Counted from the stretch's first letter, positions 1 through 12,435 are shown. The stretch is DNA of 64,000 bases from Rhynchospora pubera (GCA_028095005.1 CM051461.1:28393432-28457431), one strand, 5' to 3'. Translations and numbers: made by a program. The notes: generated by a model not told the origin, from the letters alone.

Positions 1-375
1 AATAAAGCAAAAGTATAATATATACATCTTTTGTAATATCATAAACATATGATTTCTTAGAATAATTAAAATTCACCCCATCAAGAAAAGAATAGAAAAT
101 AAAGCAAAAGTATAATATATACATCTTAGTCATATAATAAACATATGAATTCTTAGATATAATTATTTCCATCCAAAAGATCTATTTTTTCGATTTTGAG
201 ATCCTCAAGCCCAAAGAGCTCATGCAGCTACTACATAGGGATAAAAATTTCCAGAAAAAGTCATACATACACAAAAAGCCTTTTCAATCATCCCCACAAA
301 ATAAACACAAACTCATTTTCTGGGAACCTGTGCAAAGAGGAAGTTCCAGAAAGCTATGTAGAAGACAAGTTGTAC
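1..375. other. Membrin intron 3, no exon seen
   Basis: This AT-rich stretch lies downstream of the third membrin exon on the minus strand. I searched its reverse complement for the last membrin exon, which should carry the SNARE-motif end and the C-terminal membrane anchor, and did not find it. That exon therefore most likely lies to the left of the window. Confidence 0.5.
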
Positions 376-2879
376 CTTTAACCGATCTCTTTGGTCGGCA
401 TACTTGGAGAGAATGGCAACACCAGTAGCATATGCATCTTCTAGCATTATAGAGGAATTGCGAGCTGATTGCATGGCTTGTGCCTCATCATCAAATATCC
501 TCAGAATATGTGAAGATTCACCACTCTATGATGAAATAACATACAGCTGGATTAAGTATATTGATGTGATGTCACATGTTGTAACATGATTTCTCAATAT
601 CATTTTTTCCTAGCTATCAATTACAAACTAGATAAAAAAAAAGTAAAAACATATCGGCAACATGAATATTGCAAGAGCACTAGCACAAGTTATGTGTGCT
701 GCACCAAGTAATTTTTCTTTGGGATAGAATACCTAGATAATAATATAGTTTGACCATCTTAAAAAAAAACCTCAAACTTGAAATGTGTTTATAGTTGTAA
801 TATTGGACATGCAGATTGCTTATTGATCATATGTTACGCAATTTGGTATTGGCTCATATTCACCAGAGGTCATTGAATAACGGAGTATTGCAAATATGAA
901 TCTCCAATGAATGATAAAGCATATTTATGTTACGCAATAAGGAGTATCATTTTCAAGTGAAGCCACTTTCTGATCACTTAAATCACACCAAAATGTTGGA
1001 TTTCATAGTTAGAATTTGCTGACACCAATTGTCAATATTCTCTGGTTATATTTGTTAAATGAATCCTATCCCTTTTTCTTTTACCTATCTGTAGTTTATA
1101 GTTTTTTCTTTTACTCAGCCGCCAAATTTACATCTTGAGTTATTAGAACCATGCTTTCATGTAGAAGCAGCTATGATAAGATTTTAGATAGTCATGTGTA
1201 TTTTGTAGTTATATTCTCCATTAACAAATCAAAGTTTCAAGTGAGAAAGTGCAAAAATAAAAACTTTGGATGGACCCGCTGTAATTTGTCCCAAAAAAAA
1301 ATTTATAAAAAAAACATCATTACAAGTAGTTCTGTCCTCTCCTTTGCCTCTTGCATTTGCTTCTGCTGGCGAACTAAATGCTTGCTCACGATCCCGTTCA
1401 ATGACTCCACTTCTTCAGACAACTGTTCTACCTTTCTGTCACAGAAACTTCAACTGTCAATAATTATTAGCAACAAACTCCATAACCAACAATCTTATAA
1501 TTATACACAGGACATGGTTCAAGGCAATCTAGTGATAATAACTAGTCAAAATGAACTGAGGTATAGTTATCATTTGACAGGTCTTCTTCTTCAGGCAAGT
1601 CCATGGAAGATGGAAGTGTGGAACCATTGAGACAATAATAGAAAACTATTGAAATAAAAGGGCACCAGACTTTACAATAGAATGATTTTTTTTTAAAAAA
1701 AAAAAATTAGTAGAGGAGCGCTCTACCACTTTTCTTTGTAAAGAAAAGCAAACCAAATTACAAATGTAACAGTTCATTTACAATTGAATGATACTAAAAG
1801 GGCACCAGACTTTTCCATTATTCTTCTTATGCAATGAGCAATATGTGACTGTTTCTCAAGTTGTTAACAGTAATGTAATACTCTTTCTTTTATCACACTT
1901 GACATGATTACAGTGTCAATAGTGGCATGAAATTTGATTGTTGTGTACAAATCTGTCTTTTGGTACCGAGCATGACACACCACCATGGAGATGGCATAAT
2001 CAAGCATCCTTTTTTTTCCGTTGAATCTCTATATATGGGATTAACTTTTGGAAGGGGTTGCTCGATAAAAGATGGGATAAAATTTGGTTTTATGAGAATC
2101 AATCTTTAAATCAAGGTAATTTTGGCTATTCTTACAAAGATATCATGTGACTCTCGTAAACTAGGATTTGGCATGGCTTGATTCATGCACTTTTTGTGAT
2201 CATGCTCAGTCAGCAAATCACCTTTCTTTCTAGGTTCTAGCTTTTCTAGAATGATTTCTGGTTGGTTCTTACATTTTCATGGTACTTTTGTATTTTTGTA
2301 AAATCACCTTTCTATTAAGAATACTATTGATTTTAGAAAAATGATACCAAGAACCCATAGCAAAAGCATATGATGCCATATGCGCTAATATTTGCTGGTG
2401 CATTGGGAAAGAGAGGGCCTCTATCTTTTTCTCAAGGATCTGCTGAAGCACAAAAGTGTTTCAATTGTTGTCTGAGGGCTTTCTAAGTACATCAAGTCCC
2501 TCCAGTATTACTCATTAACCCAAAACAATTGGAATTAAGCTTAGGTACTCACAATTTACACCATAGTTCATAAATATTGGGTGGGAGAATGTAAAAAAAA
2601 AAAAAATCAGGATGCACACCTCTTCCAGAGATCCCGCTGGGGTTTGGCTGGGATGGAGCGCCAAAGCCGATCCATCTCCGCACAAAGCGATTGGATCTGC
2701 GTTATGTCTCTCTTGACAGCTAGTGCCAGATCATTGACCGACGACGACGAAGAAGAAGAGGAAGAGACGATGTGCTCCAGCCTCGTCAAGCCATCTCTCG
2801 CGCGCAAGAGGAGGCGCCTCGCGCTCTGGTAGATCTCCGACAAGGTCCCGCCACCGCCTCCTCCGGCGCCTGAATCCAT
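376..2879 (-). CDS. MEMB: Membrin-type Golgi Qb-SNARE, 3' end outside window
   Basis: Membrin is a Qb-SNARE that drives vesicle fusion between ER and Golgi. Three exons are readable on the minus strand: 2879-2620, 1435-1324 and 525-376, with GT-AG borders. Exon 1 starts MDSGAGGGGGG and holds the family signatures SEIYQSARRLLLRARDG and LWRSIPAKPQRDLWKR. Exon 2 continues KVEQLSEEVESL to QEAKERTELL. Exon 3 reads SGESSHILRIFDDEAQAM to ILSKYADQRDRLK. Phases fit exactly (260, 112 and 150 nt), giving 174 of the usual roughly 225-250 residues; the final exon with the SNARE end and anchor is missing from the window. The start is the ATG at 2879-2877, followed by a glycine-rich stretch as in plant membrins. 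Three residues normally found between the LL of exon 2 and SGE of exon 3 are absent, so a 9-nt microexon or a deletion is possible. Confidence 0.88.
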
Positions 2880-3234
2880 GGCCAGATCGAGAGAGAAGAT
2901 CAAAGGAGAAGTGCGCGTCGCGTTTGTGTTGCGAATTGTTGGAAACTTGGAACGGGTCGAGAATTTTACTCGATTCGATTTGGTTTGATTTGATTTGATT
3001 TAAATTTCCTTTGGTTTCCTTCTCAAAGAAGAAGCTTCGTTGCGAGGGAAGCAAAGCGGCCGCGGTTAATTCATTAATTAATTAATTATAATCAGCTGTC
3101 TATATTCCTTTCCCTGTTTGGTGGGGTCCCCTCCTTTATATGCCAAAATAATTTTTGATCGAACGGTCCAGATCGCTCCACTTTACATCAGAAACCGGAA
3201 CTCGTGTTAAAATCTGAAACGCACGGATTGGATC

Positions 3235-4483
3235 GGAAATTGATTACTACCATCTCTGTTTCTACCATCGCTACCATCGTTCGAAGCGCTCCCCTCTCCT
3301 AACACAGCGAAGCGAAGCGCTCCTCTCTCCCCAGCGAAGTGAGCCCTCTCCTTACCCTGCGAAGCGCTCCCCTCCCCTCTCCTCATCCGAGTACGCTCCT
3401 CTCCCTTCGCACTCTTCAGTCTCTTCCTTCTGTGCATCTCTCTCCCTTTTCCCTCCCTTCGCACTCTTCAGTCTCTTCCTTAAGTTCAATTTGTTGGTGT
3501 ATATGTTCACTTTGTTCATTCATATGTTCAATTTGTTATTCTATATGTTCAATTTGTTTTGTTGCTTGTCAGATTTATGTGTTTATTTTATATCTCACTT
3601 TGTTAGTGTATATGTTCACTTTGTTCATTCATCTGTTCAATTTGTTATTTCTATGTGTTCAATTTGTTTTGTTGTGCGTCAGATTTCTGTGTTTATTTTA
3701 TGTCTCACTTTGTTGGTGTATATGTTCACTTTGTTCACTCATATGTTCAATTTGTTATTCTATATGTTCACTTTGTTTTGTTGCTTGTCAGAATTATGTG
3801 TTTATTTTATATCTCACTTTGTTAGTGTATATGTTCACTTTGTTCATTCATCTGTTCAATTTGTTATTTCTATGTGTTCAATTTGTTCTGTTGTTCGTCA
3901 GATTTCTGTGTTTATTTTGTCTTACTTTGTTGGTGTATATGTTCACTTTGTTCATTCATATGTTCAATTTGTTATTCTATATGTTCAATTTGTTTTCTTA
4001 CTTGTCAGATTTATGTGTATATGTTCACTTTATTCATTTATATGTTCAATTTTTTATTCTATATGTTCAATTTGTTATTCTATATGTTCAATTTGTTACT
4101 TCTATGTGTTCAATTTGTTTTGCTGTGCGTCAGAGTTCTGTGTTTATTTTATGTCTCACTTTGTTGGTGTATATGTTCACTTTGTTCATTCATATGTTCA
4201 ATTTATTATTCTATATGTTCAATTTGTTTTCTTGCTTGTCAGAGGAAAGACAGAGAAGAGAAGAAAAGACACGGGGGTAGAAGGAGAGTGAAGATGGACA
4301 GAGGGGAGTGTGGCAGAGAAGGGAAGAGAGGAGGTGGAGAAGATGAACGCGCTAGGGAAGGAGAGCGCGCGTGAGAGGAGAGAGCGGAAGGAGTGCGCGC
4401 GTGAGAGGAGAGGGAGCAGAAATTCTATTTTTGGTTAGCGATGGTAGCGATGGTATAAAACGCGATGGTGGTTATAATTCCTG
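3235..4483. mobile_element. Mutator-type nonautonomous element (MITE) with internal minisatellite
   Basis: Ends are inverted: the left end begins GGAAATTGATTACTACCATC and contains TACCATCGCTACCATCG; the right end contains CGATGGTAGCGATGGTA and closes TATAATTCCTG. A 9-bp direct repeat GATTGGATC flanks it at 3226-3234 and 4484-4492, the size expected for Mutator-like elements. It has no transposase. A related 299-bp copy lies at 8058-8356. The hydrophobic open frames inside come from the tandem repeat and are not genes. Confidence 0.82.
3481..4240. repeat. Minisatellite, about 110-bp unit
   Basis: The phrase TTGGTGTATATGTTCACTTT (or its TTAGTG variant) recurs near 3490, 3601, 3711, 3822, 3930 and 4161, so the unit is about 110 bp. 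Each unit contains shorter TATATGTTCAATTTGTTATTC-like subrepeats of about 20 bp. The penultimate stretch is degenerate. All three plus-strand frames stay open over hundreds of bases because the repeat lacks stops. Confidence 0.9.
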
Positions 4484-4557
4484 GATTGGATCTGATTGTC
4501 CTAATTAAGGCCGTTGAAACCAATTAGCCCAACTCTTGGTAAAAATTGAAATGCACC

Positions 4558-4583
4558 GGCCCATTCCCATTCATTAAGGCCCA
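4558..4583 (+). promoter_or_regulatory. Two GGCCCA (site II-like) boxes upstream of p23
   Basis: GGCCCA occurs at 4558-4563 and 4578-4583, about 145-170 bp upstream of the p23 start codon. Such TGGGCC/GGCCCA elements are common in promoters of plant housekeeping genes. Function here is inferred. Confidence 0.4.
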
Positions 4584-4726
4584 AAATTGACACTGCGATC
4601 TCTCTACTGTCGCTTTCTGCTGTGGGGAAAGAGGAGAACACTTTTTTCTCCTGAGGTTTTCAGCGAGGTCTCTGTTCTCTCCATTTTCTCCATTTCGCCA
4701 TTGCATCTCTCTGAAGCATTTCCTCC

Positions 4727-7058
4727 ATGAGGTTCATCTCTTCCCTCTTAAACTTAATTTCCTCCATTTTACGCGGTGGTGCGATCTCTGTTGTTTCATT
4801 TCTCGTTTTCAGAAACCCTTGTGTTCGATTTTAAATGTTATTCTGGCCTTCTGGGGTTGTTTGCATTATTTTGATGAAAACATATTCTTGGTTTTGTTTG
4901 TTGAGGAAATATAGCAGTGTTTTTCTTTATTTAGCCAATGTTCTAGACTTGCGATTTGTCTGATCAGCTCCTCTTATATGGGAAAATGTCACAATTCTTT
5001 CAGAAATGTAGTTAATGTTAACAACTCTTTTGTTAAAATTATTTTTTGTTGGAATCAGGTTTACATTATTTCACTCTACTATAGAAAACAAAAGTGAAGA
5101 AGCATGTTGTAGACAATAAGTTAATTATGTTGTCATCTCTTTTACTTTTTAATTGTAAATTACTTTTCTACGAATGTAACTTATTTTATGGTTTAAATTA
5201 GTCGTCAGCCAGAGGTGCTTTGGGCCCAGCGCTCAGACAAGATTTATCTGACAATATCTATTCCTGATGCAAAAGATGTAAATGTGAAAGCTGATCCTAC
5301 TGGCCTGTTTAGTTTCTCTGCAACTGGACCCATCAGTGAAGCCTTTAGCTTCAGCTTGGAGCTCTTTGATTCCATTAAGCCTGAGGCAAGTCTTTCTTCA
5401 ATTTATATTAGTACGTAGAACTTTGGAAATCCTGAGGTATTATCTTCATGTCTTTAAAATGTCTTGTATGCTGTCATACAGCTTGAGATATCATCTCCAA
5501 TATATATTTTTTCCACATGTTGGTAAAAGAACATGGGCAATCTATCCTTGTTCCATATCTTCACAATTGATTGTACATAGTTTCAACATAATTATAGAAT
5601 GAAGGGAGCACTTGTGTTTTGTAATAATTTTCTGTATCTTCATGCATATGAATTATGAAAACAACAGGTCTTGTGTTTTGTAATAATTTTCTGTATCTTC
5701 ATGCATATGAGTTATGAAAACAACAGGTCATAAAAACAACTGATACATTTTAAGTGCTGTTATGTATAAATTGGTACCTTCTCATCTTATATGTTGTCAA
5801 GGCTATCTACACGATATGTTAAAATATTGCAATATTTAAAGCTTTAAGTACTATATTTCTAGGTGGGCAAACTGAAAACTGGCTTGAGAACTATAACATG
5901 TTCAATCTACAAAGAGAAGACTGGTTGGTGGAGTCATCTCCTGAAGTCAAAGGAGAAGCTTGCTCCTTATATAAAAGTTGACTGGAACAAATGGTGCGAT
6001 GAAGATGATGAGTCTGGTATGTGCAATACTTCGTTCATGTCTATACTGGTACCACGTCTACCAATCCTGAACCCCTAAGAATTGAGTTGCGGCTATTTTG
6101 AAATTTACTCGCCTACCAAGTAATTTAATGATTATGAATAAGAACTCTAATACTGCGCCACCTGTTGATACTGGTATGGACTCTGATTGGTATAAATCAC
6201 CATTTTGTCCGATGCTTGTTTCCTACTTGAAAAATGAAATTCTATTTCACAGGGGATCACTTTGAGTAATCCCCCCCTCCCCCAACCCAAAAAAAAAAAA
6301 AAAAAAGCTCTAAGTCATGCCTAATTGATATCTTATCCTTTACAGATCTATCTTCTGAAGATGAGGACGATGAGGTATGATAATTGTGATTTTTTTTTCT
6401 TTCATGAATTTCATGCTAAACCTTTACACTTTCAGTAGTATTTCAAGAATCACCTATTATTATTGTTGGAAAATATGCATAAGTTCCTTGTTGAAACTAA
6501 TATATTAATAGATGAACCAAAATTTTCTCATAAAACCTGGCCATATTTGAAATCTTAATTATAACACTTAGTTTTGATATTATTACTTTTCAGGTTGATG
6601 AAGAGGATGAAAGCAGTGATGATGGAATGTTATGTAAGATTTATTTTATTGTCTCGTTTCTATATAAAAGTCTTGTATGGTACAGGCACCTGGCAGCAAA
6701 TATACCATGCTCTGTGTACTGGCAGTTTTTACTGTACTCCAGAATACTGGTACATCCAAACTTTAGGCCCTACTGTGTTGAAAGGTTTTTTGATAGGCCT
6801 GACCTGGCTGGGTTATGTTTTTCTGTAAGCATACTGGTACCTTGATGGATGGCTCTGTAATGCAAGTTCATCTTTCTTTCTTTGAAATCCTTTTTGGATA
6901 ATGAGCTGCAGAGATATTTTCAACACCTATTATGAAATTGAAATTTTGAGAAGTGACAGTGTAGCAAAAAATATGAAAATGTAGTACTAAACTCCCTCTC
7001 TATCTCTCTCTCTCTCGCAGATCTTCCTGACCTAGAGAAGGCTAGAAGAAAGTACTAG
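4727..7058 (+). CDS. P23: p23 co-chaperone of Hsp90 (CS domain), complete
   Basis: p23 binds ATP-bound Hsp90 and modulates client release in cytosol and nucleus. Six coding exons give 149 residues: 4727-4731, 5202-5385, 5863-6016, 6346-6374, 6594-6633 and 7021-7058. Exon 1 supplies only ATGAG. The start is firm because MSRQPEVLWAQRSDKIYLTI matches the conserved p23 N-terminus. The CS domain covers about residues 1-110, including GLFSFSATGP, the WW pair of TGWWSHLLKSKEK and PYIKVDWNKWCDE. Residues 115-135 are an acidic tail, and the conserved end MLYLPDLEKARRKY follows. All introns are GT-AG except intron 2, which fits only as GC-AG (GAG then GCAAGT at 5386), preserving phase. Intron 5 ends in a TC-rich tract before GCAG. 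The 5' UTR probably starts near 4600 and the 3' UTR runs to about 7400. Nothing looks damaged. Confidence 0.95.
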
Positions 7059-7568
7059 CAAGTTGGGTGAAGTGAATACTTAAACAACTACTAATGGGTT
7101 CATATATCATAGTCTAAGAGTTTTTTAGCTTATGGAAAGTGCTTGTCTAACATTTAGGATTTCTGGTTTTTGGAGGTTAAGCTACAGTAACAGTAGTATG
7201 TAGTTTGTGTATCCCTATGGAACTTCATCCATCTGTTCATATGGACACTGGCTAGTTTCCTCTCCAACAAGTGATATTGACAAGTTGCAACCTAAGGGCC
7301 GCTCCTGTTTGTGTTTTCCTCTTGTTGTGATGAGGTACAAGTGCAGATTAATGCTTCTTAATTCAATGAAGCCTGCATATAATATGGTTGAATTGTCCAT
7401 CTACTTCGAAGTTTAGTATGCTAGCATTCACTCGTCATTTATCCAACTGCACTATTTCTGTACTATTCTGTAGCATGTTGAAGATTTGGAGATGAATATC
7501 GACTTGCAAACGGTAGTTGAACACTGACCGTTGAGTTGTATATGTTAAAGCACCATATAATGAGTATT
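7059..7568 (+). other. p23 3' UTR and downstream spacer
   Basis: Non-coding sequence following the p23 stop, ending at a MITE. No other gene is visible. Confidence 0.5.
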
Positions 7569-7712
7569 GCCTCCGTAATAAGAGAAGAAGTAAGAAGAAG
7601 GAAGAAAAAAAATTATAAACAATTCAAACTTTTCACAAAGTTACACACTTTCCAATATTTCTTCCCATTTCTTCCCTTCTTTTCTTCTTCCCACACCTAT
7701 CCAAACGGAGCC
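7569..7712 (-). mobile_element. Short TIR MITE (CGTTTGGAT family), copy 1
   Basis: This copy is reversed relative to the others: its right end reads CCTATCCAAACGGAGCC, the complement of GGCTCCGTTTGGATAGG. The inside holds the family's GAAG-rich and CTTC-rich halves around AAACAATTCAAACTTTTCACAAAG. The left end is mutated (GCCTCCGTAATAAG) and I see no clear target duplication. Relatives lie at 10335, 22140 and 28879. Confidence 0.75.
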
Positions 7713-8057
7713 AATATTAGTAAGACGATGTGATAAAGCACAACCTTCCAGCCACTTTTTAACACATTCCACCAATAAAAAAAAAATGTCTATTAATGTA
7801 CATCTTGTCAGATTTAGCAAAACAATTTTTTTTTAGTTAACTAAATTGTCCAGCTCTCGAACGCTATTTCAGCAATATGATTGATCAATTATTGGATTGT
7901 CCAAATTACCATTGCAAATAAAGAGATAACAAACATTGGCTAAAAAAAATTTAATCAATAAACCTCTACTATTTATTTAAACGGGACGCAACATTTTGAA
8001 ATTTCTAAACAAACAAAATTAACTTGTGGATAGCGATTTTCAACATGTAAATTTTAG
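7713..8057. other. Intergenic, no feature seen
   Basis: AT-rich DNA with no ORF or repeat that I can support. Confidence 0.4.
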
Positions 8058-8356
8058 GGAAATTGATTACTGCCATCTGCAATTTTACCATCCGTGACAT
8101 CGCTAAATATAAAGTGAACATATACAGCAAATAAAGTGAACATATAGACGATCTAAGTGAACACATAAAGACAAATAAGTTTAATGAAAATAAGTTGAAT
8201 ATGCATGTAAACTTCTGAACAAGTGATGACAACACTTATTTGTTTGTAAGTGTTCACTTAGATCGCCTATATGTTCACTTTATTTGATGTATATATTCAC
8301 TTTGTATTTAACGATGGCTGAGATGGTATATTTACCGATGACATTTATAATTCCTG
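8058..8356. mobile_element. Mutator-type MITE, 299 bp, relative of the element at 3235
   Basis: It starts GGAAATTGATTACTGCCATC and ends TATAATTCCTG like the larger relative, and is flanked by a perfect 9-bp direct repeat AAATTTTAG (8049-8057 and 8357-8365). The inside has several AAGTGAACATATA motifs, the complement of the core phrase expanded in the relative's minisatellite, so this is an unexpanded form. Confidence 0.85.
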
Positions 8357-8365
8357 AAATTTTAG

Positions 8366-10334
8366 TCTTGAAAAACTAACTTTCGATAAAGTTAAGATCC
8401 GCTGACACATTCAAAACAAAAGCTGGAGTCAGGATAAATCATAAAATTCAGAATCTGGAATAATTTTATAATTATTTGTAGACTGAGTAGATACATTATT
8501 ATTTTTTTCTATCAAAAATCTCTCATTATTTCCTTAATAAAAAGGAAAAATAATACAGAAGTGGCAAATTAATCACCAAAGACTCAAAAGTGACACGCAA
8601 ATCACAAAGAAAATCTAAGTTCTTCTGGACAGGTCGAGGAATTGAAATTTTGATTTGATTGCAGCGGAGAATCAAAACCCCCCAATAATTCAGCCTCTTT
8701 TATTAAAGCAAAATCAAAGTAATCGACCAACGGAATTTATCCAATTCCATAAAAAGGACCAGCAGGAATACGACCTGTACCTACCAATTTTTATATCCAA
8801 CCAGCTAATCCTTTTCGTGCTATGCATGTATTGCACGTACCTATCCTGACACGTCGTAGTGGTACTGCGTGCTACAAGTGTTAAACATCGCCCAGTGTGG
8901 GTCCTGAAATATTTATTATGTAAAATTTTTATCGATGGTGGAAGTTCTCATATAGGTATTGGGTTAAATGCTGACGCTGTATTTAAATTTTAGGGTAAAA
9001 GCATGATAATTCAATAACAATTATTTTGAAATTCGTCTAGAAGCTTGTGTTGTAAAAAAATAATAATTTATAAATTTCAATATTTAAAGACTAAAATTTT
9101 GACATTAAATTAAAATTTTGGAAGATAAACTCTAAAATTTAGATTCTTTTATTAACGCATGATTTGTTGCTAAGAAACAAGAGAAGAGACGAAGGGGTTG
9201 TTGTCTATATTGATGGACAATAAAGCTCCACTTTACATAGAAAAATTAAATGGTAGTTAAAAATTATTTTTTAATATTTAATATGTTGAATTTTAGTTTC
9301 TTCGAGACAAAAAAATGTTCATAGGCGGTAATGCATAATCTCAAAGGTTCATCAAGATTACAAATAAATATAGTTAATGTTTTGAACACTTTACTATTAA
9401 GCATGTGATCCAGAAAAGTTTGCGGGTTCCATTTTTATTCTTTTACGGACTTTTAGAAAGTTTCTTTTCTTCTTTTCATGATTGGTCATTTGTTACCACT
9501 TTGGATGGCAATTAGCCAATCACAAACCAATAACAATTTTCATAAAAAGTGTGTTATGTTAGTTAGGAACTTAGGATATGTTCACATTTATCTTTTCAAA
9601 AGTTTTATGCGCTTTTCAGTTTTCACTGAGTTTAAAATAAGAGCATTATTAACTTAGCTCAATAAAACTGCAATAGGGAAAAAAGTGTCAATTAAATTAC
9701 CACAATCAATGTACATTTAAGCTAAACAATTTCTACTGCATAAGAACATTAATTTTTGTTTGTAGGAGAATTTTCTTGCGTGATTAAAAAAAAAAAAACA
9801 ACATATGTGATAATCAATTTTTGTTTAAGTGCCCATTTTTAACTATTTAAGTGTGCCAAAATTCCAAAATAAGATGGCGCTTTATTGAAATTGGTTAACC
9901 TGATAATCTGAATAATGACTTTTCAAATCAATTGAATACAGAAAAATGTAGAAAGTTATTTATAGACATGTAGGTGCGTTGGTCGTGGATATCAAATTTA
10001 AACAAAAAAAAAAAATCATTTGATACTCTGTGGAAGATTGTTAGATTTAGACTTTTGTCAAATAGTCTTTTATCCTAAACAGTAAAACTTGCATGATTAT
10101 AATTTTTTAATTTTTTTTACTATTAGCAAATTTCCAAGTTTGTGCATTTTCTAAAATATTTCTACCCTTCGAAATAAATGTCCAAAAAGATATGAAAATC
10201 ATGGTCTCAAACATAGACAAGCATCAAATGTCAATCATATATGTATTGATAAGCGAAGATTAATTTTTTATAAAATATTAATCATACATATTCACATAAC
10301 AATAGAATATGGGCAAAACTTTTCACTCACCTGT
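8366..10334. other. Gene-free intergenic DNA
   Basis: About 2 kb of AT-rich sequence. I see no credible ORF, RNA gene or bounded repeat. Confidence 0.4.
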
Positions 10335-10490
10335 GGGTGCGTTTGGATAGGTGTGGGAAGAAGGGAAGAAGGGAAGAAGTGGGAAGAAGTATTGGGAAGT
10401 GTGTAATTTTGTGAAGAGTTTGGATTGTTTATAATTTTTTTCTTCCCATCTTCCTTCTTCCTCTTCTTCTTCTCTCATCCAAACGCACCC
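10335..10490 (+). mobile_element. Short TIR MITE (CGTTTGGAT family), copy 2
   Basis: Ends GGGTGCGTTTGGAT and ATCCAAACGCACCC are inverted repeats, with a 3-bp duplication TGT on both sides (10332-10334, 10491-10493). It has GAAG-rich and CTTC-rich inner arms. The 3-bp target site fits PIF/Harbinger-like elements, though I cannot prove the superfamily. Confidence 0.85.
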
Positions 10491-10493
10491 TGT

Positions 10494-12234
10494 ATATATT
10501 CTAACGCGAGTTATATATTAAGAATTATAATTACATAATGAGATCTTTGACGGCATTTACAAAAAAAAAGTAAATAATTATAAAGAAAATTGCCACAAAA
10601 AGATATTCGGAATTAGATTGTAGAAATTTCCTTATTACAAAATATCAAGCAGACCCAAAAAAAAAAAAAATTCTATGCACGTACATAAGTGTTTTAATGG
10701 AATTTTAAAGACAATTTGTCTGTCTGCCGACAGGTAGAATTGGATCCTCTCCGTTCTCTGAAAGTTTATGGAAAAAAATGGAGGCGAACCTTGCAGCTGA
10801 GCAAATTAATTATACTGCTAAAGTTGGGAGGATTCAGAACATGAAAATAATTGCTGCAATATAATACGATTTAACATATACAATTTACAGCTCTTTTGGG
10901 TTTTTACTTTTTAGTGTTTTTCTTCAAGCAACACAAGTTATTTTGTGTTATATGTAGCGGGTAAATTTATTTTGTAGAGTACGTATCTGCAGCCAATAGA
11001 AAGCACATCGGGGCCCACTTAATACACACAAAAAAAATGTTTCACTACTCAATATTAGTAAAATCTTTTTAGGTGAAAAAAAACTGTTGCATGCATTTTC
11101 TTATTTTCAATTCCTGATATGTTATGTTATTGATGAGATGTTTGTGTATATTTTTTCCTTAAATTTTGTCATAAGTTATAGATTAAATTATTAGGCACTA
11201 TATTTTTATATTTTCATACGTACTATAAATATTTTTATACCGTCTTCAACTAAAAGCGAAATCAACCGTTGATTTAACTTTGAAACTCTTAGCGCCTAAT
11301 AAAAAGAATATTTAGACTGACCTTTCATGACAAGTATTAGACTAGTATTATCAACTCATTTTCTATTTATCTAAATTAAAACGCGATAATTTTTCTTCCT
11401 TTGATGTAATGCTCCATAATTTGATATTTTAAAGATGTCAACTTATTTAATTTTTTTAAATGCTTCGTCATGCTTACTTTTCGGGTCTTTTACTGTAACC
11501 TTTTATGTCATTCATTTTTCTATCTCATCACATTTTGCCTACGGGCTTTTCTTTTTTTTTTTTTTTAGAAAAAAAGGTACATCACATTTTCTAAAACAAC
11601 TCTAGCAACTGTTCATCAGCTTGACTCCAAAACCTGATAAAAATCGTCTAAAGATTAATTTTGAAAAAATCACATCCTGAACATTAATGCGTCACATCCT
11701 TTATCAAACTATTAATATAATTGAAATACTTTTTCTTATAAATACTCTTAAACCAAACCTGAATAATAGTCTCTGATTTTCAAAGCATCTTTTTTGTTTT
11801 CATTTTCGCTAAAATTTTTAAACACATTGCCATGCATGATGCATCTTTTATACTTAAAATAACAGTTTAATCATGTGGAAAGGTTGCATGTTTGACTTAG
11901 GACTAAATGGAGAACAATTCTCTTTCTCACACTTCCGGAAGTAAATAAATTAAATAAAACATTTACCATAATATAATACCAGGCTCCCAAGTTCGTAAAA
12001 TCAAACCGTCCAAAACTTCGCCTCCTCATCACTGACCGTTAAAACCTTCCATTCTATCCGTCTTGAAAAGGACTGTACTTTGTCGCATTAATTGTACGGG
12101 GAAAAAGTTTTTGCTCGTCTCGATCGAATAAATCTAGCGCTATTTTTCTCGATCGGATTAAATCGATTCCAGACCCACCGACTTTTATAGATTTCACGTG
12201 GCAGATGCTGATCGGTTTTGGTAGGCGAATCCTA
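10494..12234. other. Gene-free intergenic DNA
   Basis: AT-rich sequence with homopolymer runs. No gene or bounded element recognised. Confidence 0.4.
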
Positions 12235-12245
12235 TCGGTTCTCCC

Positions 12246-12435
12246 AATCCGGATTCGCTGTTGCGCTACACCGCGTGTCGCGCACTACGAGCCGTCTGAT
12301 TTTGATCGGACGGTTCACTTTTTACGGGCCTACCAATTTAGGTTACATGCACGGGGCTCTCTTGTCCATTGGATCTTAATCAAACGGCCAGCATACCGCG
12401 CGACACGCTGTGTCGCGCGGCAGCGGATCTCAATT
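12246..12435. mobile_element. GC-rich Mutator-type MITE, about 190 bp, copy 1
   Basis: The flanks carry an 11-bp direct repeat TCGGTTCTCCC (12235-12245, 12436-12446). The ends contain GCTACACCGCGTGTCGCGC and its inverted counterpart GCGCGACACGCTGTGTCGCG, and the middle has TACATGCACGGGGCTCTC. A copy of nearly equal length lies at 41762-41952 and a diverged one near 36385. The GC-rich tips contrast with the AT-rich surroundings. Confidence 0.8.

Larger units (their letters stand above)
2880..4726. promoter_or_regulatory. Shared divergent promoter region of membrin and p23
   Basis: The two start codons point away from each other across 1.85 kb, of which 1.25 kb is an inserted MITE. Without the insert the original intergenic distance is only about 600 bp, so this was probably a compact bidirectional promoter. 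The region 2930-3060 is probably membrin 5' UTR. GGCCCA boxes lie on the p23 side. Start sites are inferred. Confidence 0.5.

Noticed and set aside
1151..1630. Plus-strand 159-residue ORF
   Set aside because: It overlaps membrin exon 2 on the other strand and has no domain.
3339..4374. Long overlapping hydrophobic ORFs resembling membrane proteins
   Set aside because: They are translations of the 110-bp minisatellite in three frames, inside a MITE. No start context, domain or non-repeat coding.
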